64,000 bases of DNA from Lentibacillus halodurans (GCF_900112045.1 NZ_FOJW01000007.1:1-64000); one strand, 5' to 3'; counted from the stretch's first letter, positions 46,289-55,661 are shown. Made by a program: numbers and translations. The notes: generated by a model from the letters alone, not told the origin.

Positions 46289-47974
46289 ATGATAAATGCT
46301 AAAAAAAGAAAAACGATATTACTGCTTATCCCGGTTGTTGTCATCCTAGTGGGTTATGTACTCTATCCATCTATTTCAACGATAATTGAAAGTTTTAAAC
46401 AGAATGGAGAATTTTCTCTTAGAAACTACACTGATTTCTTTGGTTCTAAAGCTGCGGCAAATTTTGAAGCACTTTGGCATTCCGTGTATATTTCCCTTTT
46501 ATCCGTGCTTCTGAGTGCATTAATCGGTGTTCCGCTTGCCTATATTTTTAACAGATACGACTTTCCTGGAAGACAATTATTCTCCAATATTGCCATTATG
46601 CCAATTGTCCTTCCGTCGCTTGTAGGTGTGATGGCATTTATGTTTCTTTACGGAGAAGCGGGACTTGTTCCAAACGCCATAAAGGATCTATTTAACTTAT
46701 CCGATGTCCCCTTCAAAATAGGCGGTATTTCGGGTATTTTAATTGTCCATGCCTATACGATGTATCCATATTTTTATATGACAACATCTTCTGCATTGAA
46801 TAACATTGATCCATCATTAGAAGAAGCGGCTTATAATTTAGGATCGAGTAAATTTAAGGTGTTTTGGAAAGTGACTTTTCCGTTGCTTACACCTGGACTT
46901 GTCGCTGCATCATTGCTGGTGTTTATGGTATCAATGGCCTCATTCAGTGCACCATTCCTGCTTGCAGGTGGCTACAGGGTATTAAGTTTGCAAATCTATT
47001 TTTCAAAAGTTAATGGCGATTTAGAGATGGCGGCCACTCAGTCAGTTATTCTATCCCTTGTTTCTATCTCATTTCTGTTATTTATGCGCTGGTATCAAAG
47101 CAGAAAAGATTATCGTATGGCAAGTAAAGGGATAGGGACACATCGCAGTGAAGTGAACAACCCTATTTTGAAAAGTGTGATGGTTACACTTGGTATCTTA
47201 GCCATGATCATTTTATTGCTGCCTCATGCAACACTGCTTATTTTGTCGCTTGTACCGGAAGGAGCCTGGACATGGCAGACTTATCCGCAAGCATTCAGTT
47301 TGGAGAACTTTCGTTTGTTATTTGACGATCCGAATATTTGGGATCCGGTACGCAACAGTCTGATTATGACTTGTATTGCTTGTATTGGTGTGTTTATTTT
47401 TGGACTAATTACGTCATACACTCTTGTCAAACGGAGTTTTATAGGAAAAAATCTGTTGGATATATTGGTTATGATTCCGTGGGCATTGCCTGCGACAGTA
47501 GTCGGTATGAACATGATTCTTGCTTTCAACAAACCATCAGTGTTTTCATTCGGTGAAATACTTGTTGGAACGTTTTGGATTTTACCATTAGCATACTTTA
47601 TTCGTTTTATACCTTTAGTCGTTCGTTCTTCAAATGCGGTACTTGAGCAGATGGATGATTCACTTGAGGAGGCAGCTCAAAATCTCGGAGCAAAATGGTT
47701 CTATACATTCCGTCGGATCGTTGTCCCAATCATTTTGCCTGGTGTACTTAGTGGAACATTGCTTGCTTTTGTTCAGGCGGTTGGAGAATTTCCGACCTCG
47801 GTTCTCTTGTACACGTTAGATAACCGGCCAATATCCATCGAAATTATGAATCAGCTTCGAATGTTCAATATGGGGCAAGCTGCTGCTTTTGGTATGATTC
47901 AAGTCGGCTTAATTGCGATAGTCATGCTTATATCGTATCGATTCTTTGGGGTGAAATCAGAAAACACATTATAG
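46289..47974 (+). CDS. ABC transporter permease, two fused permease domains (FbpB/ThiP-like)
   Basis: A 561-residue membrane protein with about 12 helices in two homologous halves. Each half carries an EAA coupling loop: LEEAAYNLGSSKFKVFWKVTFPLLTPG (about residues 174-200) and LEEAAQNLGAKWFYTFRRIVVPIILPG (about 464-490). One chain therefore supplies both permease subunits, as in ferric-iron, thiamine and some phosphonate importers. The start codon follows the ATPase stop directly. Binding protein, ATPase and permease make a complete importer. Confidence 0.93.
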   Translation: MINAKKRKTILLLIPVVVILVGYVLYPSISTIIESFKQNGEFSLRNYTDFFGSKAAANFEALWHSVYISLLSVLLSALIGVPLAYIFNRYDFPGRQLFSNIAIMPIVLPSLVGVMAFMFLYGEAGLVPNAIKDLFNLSDVPFKIGGISGILIVHAYTMYPYFYMTTSSALNNIDPSLEEAAYNLGSSKFKVFWKVTFPLLTPGLVAASLLVFMVSMASFSAPFLLAGGYRVLSLQIYFSKVNGDLEMAATQSVILSLVSISFLLFMRWYQSRKDYRMASKGIGTHRSEVNNPILKSVMVTLGILAMIILLLPHATLLILSLVPEGAWTWQTYPQAFSLENFRLLFDDPNIWDPVRNSLIMTCIACIGVFIFGLITSYTLVKRSFIGKNLLDILVMIPWALPATVVGMNMILAFNKPSVFSFGEILVGTFWILPLAYFIRFIPLVVRSSNAVLEQMDDSLEEAAQNLGAKWFYTFRRIVVPIILPGVLSGTLLAFVQAVGEFPTSVLLYTLDNRPISIEIMNQLRMFNMGQAAAFGMIQVGLIAIVMLISYRFFGVKSENTL

Positions 47975-48018
47975 TACAGCCGTCTAGAGATTCAATTCAA
48001 AAAAAGTGAGGTGTTTCG

Positions 48019-49437
48019 ATGCAGACACTAAGGGAAAAATTCAAACAAACCGACGGGAAGGAGTTCCCAGGAAAAACTTACATGGAAGAATTGCTAATGC
48101 CGGTTTTTTACGATCAACGAGAGTATTTATTTGGTGCCATGTTTTTAATTCATAAGGCTCACACGACTATGTTGGCCGAACAGGATATTCTTACAAAAGA
48201 AGAATCAAATAAGATATTGGATGCTGTTTCTCAAGTGGAGAAAATGGACAAGGAAAAGATAGAATACTCTTCTTCATATGAAGATCTCTTTTTTCTAGTT
48301 GAATCCCGTATCGGCGAATTGATTGGTGAAGAACTGGCAGGAAAGATGCATATCGCCAAGAGTCGTAATGATATGGGCGAAGCGATGTATCGGATTGTTC
48401 TGCGCGATTATCTTAAAGCAACAGTAGAAAATGCCGAAAAATTGGGTAAGGCAATTTTATATCAGGCAGAAAATTATATTACATCAGTTATGCCGGCCCA
48501 CACCCATACACAGCCGGCTCAGCCGACTACGTTGGGGCATTACTTGACTGCTATTTATGACAATTTACAACGGGACATTACCCGAATGAAACAGGCATAT
48601 CAAACCGTGAACAAATCACCGATGGGGGCTGCAGCCATTACGACTTCCGGATTTCCGATTGACAGGGAAAGGATGGTGGAACTTCTGGGGTTTGACGGTT
48701 TAATAGAGAATTCCTATGATGCCATCGCTGCAGGGGATTATTTGATGGAAGCCGCTCAGTCACTGATCAGTCTGATGACAAATATGGGGCGCTGGCTGCA
48801 AGAATTTCTGAGAATGACTTCCAAAGAAGTGGGACTGATTACAGTATCGGATGCATATGTGCAAATCAGCAGTATTATGCCGCAAAAAAGAAATCCAGTA
48901 TCCATTGAACATTCGCGCGCCATCGCAAGCAGTGCCGCATCAGAGGGTATGGCGGTCATTCACATGATACACAACACACCATACGGGGATATCAACGATA
49001 CAGAAGACGATCTTCAGCCACATTTATACAGTGGTTTCCGTAAAGCTCTCCGTGTATTGAAACTAATGCATGCTGTTATATTGACCATGGACTTTAATGA
49101 AGAACATGCCTATCAGCAGGCTAAGGAAAATATGATTACGATTACTGAACTTGCCGATGTCTTGTCACGCGATTACGGTATCTCCTTTCGTAAAGCACAT
49201 CACAAAGCCAGTGTGATTGCTAAAAGGGCAGCTGAAGACAGGAAGGAATTATATGAGATCTCTTTGAAAACCATTAATGACTGGTTAAAAGATGTTTCGC
49301 TGTCCAAAAAAGATTGGAAAGAAATTACCGACCCATTTTATTTCGTACAAAGGAGAGATCGAATAGGCGGTCCAAATCCTGAAGTTGTAAGAGAGATGAT
49401 TGAGAAAAGGAAACAGGCAGTAGGAAAATCCTATTAA
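48019..49437 (+). CDS. Argininosuccinate-lyase-family protein (fumarate-releasing lyase of unknown substrate)
   Basis: A 472-residue enzyme of the aspartase/fumarase/argininosuccinate lyase superfamily, whose members eliminate a C-N or C-O bond to release fumarate. The superfamily signature SSIMPQKRNP is present, as are KSRNDMGE (ArgH has SRNDQ), AHTHTQPAQPTTLGHYL (ArgH GYTHLQ-AQP) and MGAAAITTSGFPIDRE. The altered residues in the first two regions argue against true argininosuccinate as substrate, and no argG is adjacent. It ends the ROK-ABC operon (44-base gap) and is followed by a terminator. Relatives outside arginine synthesis include EDDS lyase. Likely substrate: an imported succinyl- or malyl-conjugate. 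Confidence 0.88.
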   Translation: MQTLREKFKQTDGKEFPGKTYMEELLMPVFYDQREYLFGAMFLIHKAHTTMLAEQDILTKEESNKILDAVSQVEKMDKEKIEYSSSYEDLFFLVESRIGELIGEELAGKMHIAKSRNDMGEAMYRIVLRDYLKATVENAEKLGKAILYQAENYITSVMPAHTHTQPAQPTTLGHYLTAIYDNLQRDITRMKQAYQTVNKSPMGAAAITTSGFPIDRERMVELLGFDGLIENSYDAIAAGDYLMEAAQSLISLMTNMGRWLQEFLRMTSKEVGLITVSDAYVQISSIMPQKRNPVSIEHSRAIASSAASEGMAVIHMIHNTPYGDINDTEDDLQPHLYSGFRKALRVLKLMHAVILTMDFNEEHAYQQAKENMITITELADVLSRDYGISFRKAHHKASVIAKRAAEDRKELYEISLKTINDWLKDVSLSKKDWKEITDPFYFVQRRDRIGGPNPEVVREMIEKRKQAVGKSY

Positions 49438-49457
49438 TTAGCATCTATCGTTATACT

Positions 49458-49486
49458 AGAGGGAATGCATTGCCATTCTCTTTTTT
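49458..49486 (+). terminator. Terminator of the ROK-ABC-lyase operon
   Basis: AGAGGGAATG pairs with CATTCTCT (small bulge) and is followed by six T residues. Confidence 0.75.
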
Positions 49487-49728
49487 AATCAGAAAAAAAT
49501 GACTGTTGTGTTAGATACTATGTTATATTACTGCAATAATGTCAATCTTATATTACACGAATCAATAGGTTTTTAGTCGTATGCCCCTTTACAAAAGGAA
49601 CAATAATCTTGTCCCGTTGCACCACTTTTGTACCATTTTACGGTTGATTCTTCCAATCTTGTTGACGTTACAGTATATTTTTTGCTTAACTTAAATCAAC
49701 ATAATTCATGTTGAGGGAAAAGTATTTG

Positions 49729-49795
49729 AAGAAACCCCTTTAAACGTTTGATTGCTGTTATACAGCCATCCGTTTTGGCTGGGTTTCTTTTTCTG
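49729..49795 (+). terminator. Long composite hairpin with T-run
   Basis: AAGAAACCC (49729-49737) pairs with GGGTTTCTT (49781-49789), with AGCC/GGCT inside, and is followed by T-rich sequence. It lies 150 bp before the phosphodiesterase gene and could end a short upstream transcript. Confidence 0.55.
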
Positions 49796-49941
49796 TTTAT
49801 CTTGTGTTTGTGCAGCTGATAGATTTTTAGAATATGTCTGGTACTCTGGGCATTTCTAATAAACTCTTCAGAAATTTTGGCATGAAGGAGGCTGACGGAT
49901 AAGTCTATCTGAAGGGGAAAAATAGCAGGAGGTTCAGTATC

Positions 49942-50790
49942 ATGAAAAAAATGTTTCAACGGGTAACGATTTTATCGATAGCCGCTATGGGTTTTTTCTT
50001 TTTGTCACCTATGGAAATAGCATTTGCAGCACAAGATAACAACTATGAAAATACGATCCAATTGATTGCACACAGAGGTTCTTCCGGTCATGCCCCGGAA
50101 AATACGATTGCTGCTTATGATTTGGGGTTTGAGCAGAAGGCGGATTATATTGAAATCGACATTCAAATGACAAAAGACGGCGAACTGGTAAGTATCCATG
50201 ATACAACTATTGACCGTACAACCGATGGTACCGGCAGTGTAGGGGATTACACTTTGGAAGAGTTAAGGAATCTTGATGCGGGCAGTTGGTTTGATCAATC
50301 GTTTGCCGGTGAAAAAATTCCGACCTTTGAGGAGATACTGGACCGTTACAGAGGGAAAATTGGCATTCTCATTGAACTGAAGAGTCCGGGGCTCTATCCT
50401 GGTGTTGAGCAGAAAGTTGCTAATACTTTAATAGAACGCAATATGGATAAGCCAAATAACCATAAAATCGTTGTTCAATCGTTCAATCATGATTCTGTCA
50501 AAAGATTTCATGACTTGTTGCCTTCAATGCCTGTTGGGGTGCTGGTAGGTTATGGGCAAGCCGATGAAGGTAAGATTACCGACGAACATCTGGAGGAATA
50601 CGCGGAATATGCAGATTATGTCAATCCCAATAAAGAGCTTTTGGATCAGGATACGGTAGACCGCATTCATCAAAATGAATTAAAAACATGGCCATATACA
50701 GTGGTTGACCAGGAATGGGTCGATCAGTTAATGGAGTATGGTGTGGATGGGATTATCACGGATTATCCGGAGCTGATGGATTTCCGTTAA
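49942..50790 (+). CDS. glpQ: Secreted glycerophosphodiester phosphodiesterase
   Basis: A 282-residue exported hydrolase that splits glycerophosphodiesters (deacylated phospholipids or teichoic-acid pieces) to glycerol-3-phosphate and an alcohol. A signal peptide (about residues 1-30, cut after AFA) precedes the GDPD barrel. Catalytic and metal residues are visible in LIAHRGSSGHAPENT, DYIEIDIQMTKDG, SIHDTTIDRTTDGTG, and ILIELKSPG. AGGAGG stands 8 bases before the ATG. It is monocistronic with a terminator at 50858. A bacterial UgpQ-type enzyme would be cytosolic; the signal peptide marks this one as extracytoplasmic. Confidence 0.92.
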   Translation: MKKMFQRVTILSIAAMGFFFLSPMEIAFAAQDNNYENTIQLIAHRGSSGHAPENTIAAYDLGFEQKADYIEIDIQMTKDGELVSIHDTTIDRTTDGTGSVGDYTLEELRNLDAGSWFDQSFAGEKIPTFEEILDRYRGKIGILIELKSPGLYPGVEQKVANTLIERNMDKPNNHKIVVQSFNHDSVKRFHDLLPSMPVGVLVGYGQADEGKITDEHLEEYAEYADYVNPNKELLDQDTVDRIHQNELKTWPYTVVDQEWVDQLMEYGVDGIITDYPELMDFR

Positions 50791-50857
50791 AGAGGCAAAG
50801 GATAGGTTTAACATCCCAGTGAAAGTCGTCTGCGAATATATTGAATATAACTGAGTA

Positions 50858-50896
50858 ATGGAACAGGGATGTTATGTCAACCCTGTTCCATTTTCA
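50858..50896. terminator. Terminator between glpQ and the cotA pseudogene
   Basis: ATGGAACAGGG (50858-50868) and CCCTGTTCCAT (50881-50891) form a perfect 11-bp stem with a 12-base loop followed by TTTTC. It serves glpQ and possibly the convergent cotA. Confidence 0.85.
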
Positions 50897-50975
50897 TGAT
50901 TGGGGAAAAAGCGCCTTCAAACTAGGAAAGCAGCATTTGATTGCGGGAGACCAGACTGGATGCGATACGCTTATG

Positions 50976-52522
50976 CTATTCCCGTTTATCCGCTTCAACA
51001 ACCTGCATTGGACGCATCATGTCATAATCTTCATGTTCGAGTATATGGCAATGCCATACATAGTCACCAGTGAATGGGCCGAATTTGGCGATAACACGTG
51101 TGATTTGCCCCGCTGGTGCTGCCAAGGTATCTTTCCAGCTTTTTTCGTTAGATTTAGGTGGTTCTGCCGGTCCTGTGAAAATAATGTTTCCATCTTTGTT
51201 ATAACGGTCAAGGTCGAATGGCCTGGCGGTCCAGCACTTGAAATTGAATCAAATGAATATGGATGGGGTGGGCGAAATTAGTCACATTGATAAATGACCA
51301 GATTTCGGTCGAGCCCAGCTCAGGTGTTTCTGTTACGGGGGCCATCCACTCTTTGTTATCTAACAATAGCAATGGGCGGCCTAGGTTATCTGTTGAGCCG
51401 ACGAGTTTCAGGTTTCGGATGCACTGAATGTTGTTTTCGTTGAGCGAAGGAATCCGCGCTAAAATTCGGGGAATTCTGCTCTTGTCCTCTGATGATAAAG
51501 GGAGATTCACTCTAAATTGCATGACGTCATCTGTGTCATCGTCAGGATCTGCATTTGGTCCAAGGTCATTTTTTAGTGTGATGGTTTGCCCTTCATGTCT
51601 GGAAAAATCAATGATCATATCGACGCGTTCGGCCGGTTCGACTGCTAAATTGTCCAGCTTGACCGTTTTCCGCATCAAGCCGCCGTCTGATCCGATTTGA
51701 TAAAATGATTGACCGGAATTTAGATAGAGCTGATAGCCTCGTGTGTTGGCTGCATTCAGGATACGGAATCGGTATTTTTGCGGCTCCACTTGTAAATACG
51801 GCCATATTTTTCCGTTAACGACGTTTGTTTCGCCATTAAAGACTGGCCGAATGGACGGGTTGGGCCAGTTTTCCTGAAGATCATCCGGCTGCGGTGGATA
51901 GAATAGCTCTCCATTATGATGGAACGTTCTGTCCATGATGATAAGCGGGATTTCATAGTCACCTGAAGGAAGTTTTTTCATATGCTTTTCTCGTTCATCA
52001 CGAATAATATACATGCCGGCAAGACCGGCATAGACGTTTTAATCTTGTGATGCCCATCGCATGGTCATGATACCATAATGTGGCACCACGCTGGTGGTTG
52101 GGATAATGATAGACCTCGGTTTTAAATCCCGGCCCTGTTTCCTTGAAGTTTCTCGTATACCATGCTTCAGGATACCCGTCACTTTCCGGTCTAGTCTCAC
52201 TTCCGTGCAAATGTGTAACAGTGCGGACTTCCGGAAGTTCCGACAGATTATAAAAAGATTTGTCAATCGGCAGGAAATGTTTGTCCGGCAGTTTGTTCTC
52301 CCATTTGACACGAATCGACTCCCCGCGATTGACATCGATGACAGGGCCGGGAAATTGCCCGTTGTAGCCCCATAAGCGTGTTGGCCTTAAATCAGGGTGC
52401 ATTTTTTGGTGGAATTCCGTCATTTGGACTTCATAATAATCCTCGTTGTTTTTTTTGCGCAGTGGTTTCAGTGTTTTCGGTATTGGCAAGGCATCTGCAT
52501 ATTTGCTCAATTTTTTGTTCAT
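50976..52522 (-). pseudogene. cotA: CotA-type spore-coat multicopper oxidase with two frameshifts
   Basis: Three consecutive minus-strand frames together encode one laccase. Fragment 1 runs from MNKKLSKYADALPIP to YHDHAMGITRL, fragment 2 from AGMYIIRDE to QFQVLDRQ, and fragment 3 from PFDLDRYNKDG to a TAG at 50976-50978. Copper ligands are present across the pieces: THLHGSE, WYHDHAMG, HPIHIHL and HCHILEHEDYDMM. The full order and residues follow B. subtilis CotA. The span is 1547 bp; removing two bases gives 1545 bp, 514 residues, against 513 for CotA, so two single-base insertions explain it. One lies in an A-run at 52037-52040, the other near 51221-51230. True inactivation or sequencing error cannot be separated here. 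Confidence 0.9.
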
Positions 52523-52731
52523 GATGTTCAATCCCTTCCATGTGCGTTTATTACAGTAGATGTTTGAATCGGAAAAAATTGCGAATGGTAAACAGCATAA
52601 ATCCATTTGTGGAATTTTTAAAATATAGTTTAAGAATGGATTAATTGCTATTTTGTCTTAAGTTGAGTTGGTTAAAAAGCTAGATTATGTTATTTATCGG
52701 CGTATATTTTTTTGAAATAGTTCATAGATAT
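52523..52731. other. Upstream region of cotA
   Basis: This A/T-rich stretch contains the expected promoter of the cotA reading direction, but I cannot assign a sigma-K-type sequence with confidence. No gene is seen. Confidence 0.3.
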
Positions 52732-52900
52732 GACATTGTACCATTCGTTGATTATGAAGGAAAAGCAGTCATAAAGCCTGGTCATACTTACAAACATGAA
52801 CCCGGTCATTGTACAAGGCTTTGTTGTTGAATATGGCATATTAACAGGATCGCTAATTATGGATGGTCTGTGTAAAAAGGTCCGGTACATAAGGGGATAA
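52732..52900 (+). pseudogene. Possible decayed gene fragment upstream of the symporter
   Basis: One frame reads DIVPFVDYEGKAVIKPGH followed by TYKHEPGH. A second frame then continues IVQGFVVEYGILTGSLIM up to CKKVRYIRG and a TAA at 52898-52900. The pieces look like one protein tail broken by an indel. The family is not recognised. Confidence 0.35.
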
Positions 52901-52949
52901 AGTTTAAACGGTGACTGATGACCAATTTCACGATGAAAGGAGCATTCTA

Positions 52950-54389
52950 TTGTTTACCGACCAGGAAAGGATCATACTGGGTATTATTGTTGTCGTATAT
53001 TTTATTTTATTATTTGGATTTTCGCTGTACATTAACTATCGAAAAATTAATAGTTATGATGATTTCAATGTTGCTGGCAGATCAGTTTCACGTTTTCCTT
53101 TAATATTGACTTTTGTTGGGACAGCGGTAGGCGGTTCCATATTATTAGGGTTCATGGAAAATGCTTACCGATTTGGAATGGGCCAGCATTGGCTGAACAT
53201 AAGCATTCTGGTAACTGGTGTCATCACAGCATTTTTCCTGATAAAACGAATCAGACTCATTGGCGAAAAATACAAGATGGTGACCATTGGTGATTTCACC
53301 GCCCTAAGGTATGGAGAAGGAGCTAGAATTCCGACTGTAATCAGTGTCCTGCTCGCTTATTGTGCCGTTACGGGTATGCAATTTGTGGCCATTGCAACTA
53401 TATTGAACCTTACCATTGGCTTAAGCATGACGGTGGGTATTATCATAAGCTGGCTGCTGTTGACGGCGAAGACATATTTTGGCGGATTGAAGTCAGTCGT
53501 ATGGCAGGACGCCATTCACGGTACGGTGCAGACAGCGGGAACTTTCCTTCTGTTTATCGTTATACTCTGGATTGGAGGGGATTGGGGTGAAATGAAGTCG
53601 TTTGCTGGTTCACTTGGAGAATTAGAACTGCTTAGTATCACACATATTTCCACAAGTGAAGTGCTTGTCTATTTTTTCACGATAGGTGGTTATCAGTTTG
53701 TCAGGCAGGATCTGTGGCAGCGGTTTTGGGCTGCACGGGATTATAAAACGGCCGTATCAGGGTATTGGATTGCTATTATGCTAGCTTTTTTAATCGGGGT
53801 TGCCATCATTGGTTCTGGTGTATTCCTAAGATATGGCATGCAGATGACCGGCATTGACCCAACACTTGTTTATTATGAAGCGATCGGGGCAGTATTTCAT
53901 TTCCCTTTAGTCGTCATCATGGTAATTGCCCTTATGGCTACCGTTATTTCCTGTGCGGATTCTTTCTTTATGGCTGCTTCGACTTCCATTATCAATGACA
54001 TCGTTAAACCAAGGATTAAACATGCTTCAGAGACACGAATTCTGCAATACAGTCGTTATTCAGTCATCACAGTGTCTGTTATTTCTGTTTTACTTGCCCT
54101 TTACATGCCGCAGCTTGTCGTTCTATGGGTTATCGGAACAGCAATGCTGGTTTCAGGATTATTAGCACCATGTATTTTCGGATTATTCTGGAAAAGTGCA
54201 ACAAAAGCCGGCGGTATTACAGCCATGTGGCTTGGATTGGGTGTTGCGGTCATTTGGCAGTTAGCAGGTCATCCTTTTGATGTTCATCCGGTATTTGTTG
54301 GATTGCCATTATCAACTTTGGCGATAATTGTTGTTTCATTAGCCACTAAGAAGAAGCAGACGACTGATATTTGGTCTGAAGTAATATAG
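52950..54389 (+). CDS. Sodium:solute symporter (SSS family)
   Basis: A 479-residue membrane protein with about 13 helices that couples sodium entry to uptake of an organic solute. Family landmarks: SYDDFNVAGRSVSRFPLILTFVGTAVGGSILLGF (helix 1-2 region with the sodium site), TIGDFTALRYG, AKTYFGGLKSVVWQDAIHGTVQ, and YQFVRQDLWQRFWAARDYKTAVSGYWIA, plus MATVISCADSFFMAASTSIINDI. I prefer TTG at 52950, with AAAGGAG 7 bases upstream, over the in-frame GTG at 52911, whose purine tract lies 15 bases away. The next gene is 30 bases downstream. The substrate is unknown; the two following deacylase and carbamoylase genes suggest an N-acyl amine, polyamine or ureido compound. Confidence 0.9.
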   Translation: MFTDQERIILGIIVVVYFILLFGFSLYINYRKINSYDDFNVAGRSVSRFPLILTFVGTAVGGSILLGFMENAYRFGMGQHWLNISILVTGVITAFFLIKRIRLIGEKYKMVTIGDFTALRYGEGARIPTVISVLLAYCAVTGMQFVAIATILNLTIGLSMTVGIIISWLLLTAKTYFGGLKSVVWQDAIHGTVQTAGTFLLFIVILWIGGDWGEMKSFAGSLGELELLSITHISTSEVLVYFFTIGGYQFVRQDLWQRFWAARDYKTAVSGYWIAIMLAFLIGVAIIGSGVFLRYGMQMTGIDPTLVYYEAIGAVFHFPLVVIMVIALMATVISCADSFFMAASTSIINDIVKPRIKHASETRILQYSRYSVITVSVISVLLALYMPQLVVLWVIGTAMLVSGLLAPCIFGLFWKSATKAGGITAMWLGLGVAVIWQLAGHPFDVHPVFVGLPLSTLAIIVVSLATKKKQTTDIWSEVI

Positions 54390-54419
54390 ATTCATCGTGA
54401 ACTTTGGAGGGATTTGCAG

Positions 54420-55661
54420 TTGAATGAAATAAAAATTGACTTTACGCGCTTGAGGGAAACGATTAAGAAGAGCTCGCAAATAGGGGCAATCCCTAAAAAC
54501 GGCTTGTGCCGACTGGCTTTATCGCAAAAAGACAAGGCAATGCGGGAGATTTTCAAGGAATGGATGTCAGATGCTGGTCTTAAGGTGAGAGTCGATGATT
54601 TTGGAAACATGTATGGCAGAAGAGAGGGGCGAACGGATCTCCCTCCGCTTGTAGCAGGGTCTCATTTGGATACACAGCCTAACGGCGGAAGGTTTGATGG
54701 TGTGCTGGGCGTATTGGCCGCCTTAGAAGTCATACGCTGTTTGAATGATCATGAGGTTGAGACATATCGGCCTATTGAGATCATTAACTTTACGAATGAA
54801 GAAGGTGCAAGATTCGAACCGCCATTACTGGGTTCAGGCGGGTTAACAGGTGTTTTTGACAAAGAGTATGTTTATACCCGCCAGGATAAAGTTGGCAAGC
54901 AGTTTAAAGATGAACTGAAGCAAATAGGGTTCAACGGTGCCATGCATCATCGGTTGCAATTGGCTCATGCTTTTATTGAATTGCATATAGAACAGGGACC
55001 GGTTTTGGAAAAGGAAGGTGTGTCTATCGGCGTTGTTGAAGGAATTAAAGGTATGACATGGCTGGAGCTACATATATCGGGTGAGGGAGGACATGCAGGC
55101 CCCACACCAATGTTATGCAGGAAAGATGCTCTGATGGCAGCTTCCAGAATGCTCGTCTGTGCGGAAGAGAAAGCACTCAATTTTGATCATGGGTTAAACG
55201 TGACGGTTGGCAGAATGAACGTGAAACCCGGAGCTGTTAATTGCATCCCCGAAGCTGTCACTTTTTCATTGGATATTCGACATCTTGAAGATCGAATCCG
55301 TGAACAATTCATTGAGGAATTGACTGCTGATTTACAGCTAATGGCTTCTGAATTAGCGGTATCTATGGATATGAATGAACTATGGAAAGTCAAAACGTCT
55401 CATTTTCATGATCGCATTATCAGTCAAATTTCCAATAGTTCTGAACGAATGGGGTATTCATATAAGCGATTGTACAGTGGAGCGGGTCATGATGCTAAAT
55501 ATATGAACACATTCACGCCAACAGGCATGATTTTTCTGCCGAGTGTGAATGGCAAAAGTCATGTTGAATCCGAACTCACATTGGATAAGGACATAGAACA
55601 TGGCACTAATGTGCTATTGGACAGCATGATACAGTTAGCTAATATGAAGGAAGCAATTTGA
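54420..55661 (+). CDS. Zn-dependent amidohydrolase (N-carbamoyl-L-amino acid hydrolase / ureidopropionase family)
   Basis: A 413-residue member of the same M20-like carbamoylase family as the gene at 34195 but clearly distinct. Motifs: GSHLDTQPNGGRFDGVLG, FTNEEGARFEPPLLGSGG (normal EEGARF), LHIEQGPVLE, EGGHAGPTPM and SGAGHDAKYM. The start is TTG at 54420, 8 bases after GGAGGGA; the earlier in-frame TTG at 54414 is too close to that site. It lies between an SSS symporter and an HDAC-like deacylase, so the three probably import and open an amide- or ureido-linked compound. Allantoate and N-carbamoyl amino acids are family substrates. Confidence 0.92.
   Translation: MNEIKIDFTRLRETIKKSSQIGAIPKNGLCRLALSQKDKAMREIFKEWMSDAGLKVRVDDFGNMYGRREGRTDLPPLVAGSHLDTQPNGGRFDGVLGVLAALEVIRCLNDHEVETYRPIEIINFTNEEGARFEPPLLGSGGLTGVFDKEYVYTRQDKVGKQFKDELKQIGFNGAMHHRLQLAHAFIELHIEQGPVLEKEGVSIGVVEGIKGMTWLELHISGEGGHAGPTPMLCRKDALMAASRMLVCAEEKALNFDHGLNVTVGRMNVKPGAVNCIPEAVTFSLDIRHLEDRIREQFIEELTADLQLMASELAVSMDMNELWKVKTSHFHDRIISQISNSSERMGYSYKRLYSGAGHDAKYMNTFTPTGMIFLPSVNGKSHVESELTLDKDIEHGTNVLLDSMIQLANMKEAI

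Larger units (their letters stand above)
49438..49941. other. 504-bp intergenic region with two terminator-like hairpins
   Basis: Hairpins at 49458-49486 and 49729-49795 are listed separately. Between them lies a possible -35 TTGACG (49662-49667) with only weak -10 candidates. No protein-coding gene is seen. Confidence 0.45.

Noticed and set aside
44047-47974. Reading the ABC importer as a ferric-iron transporter
   Set aside because: The family includes iron importers, but I see no conserved iron-binding tyrosine pair, no Fur box in the promoter region, and the operon carries a ROK regulator and a lyase.
48019-49437. Naming this gene argH
   Set aside because: Substrate-contacting segments differ from ArgH and no arginine gene is adjacent.
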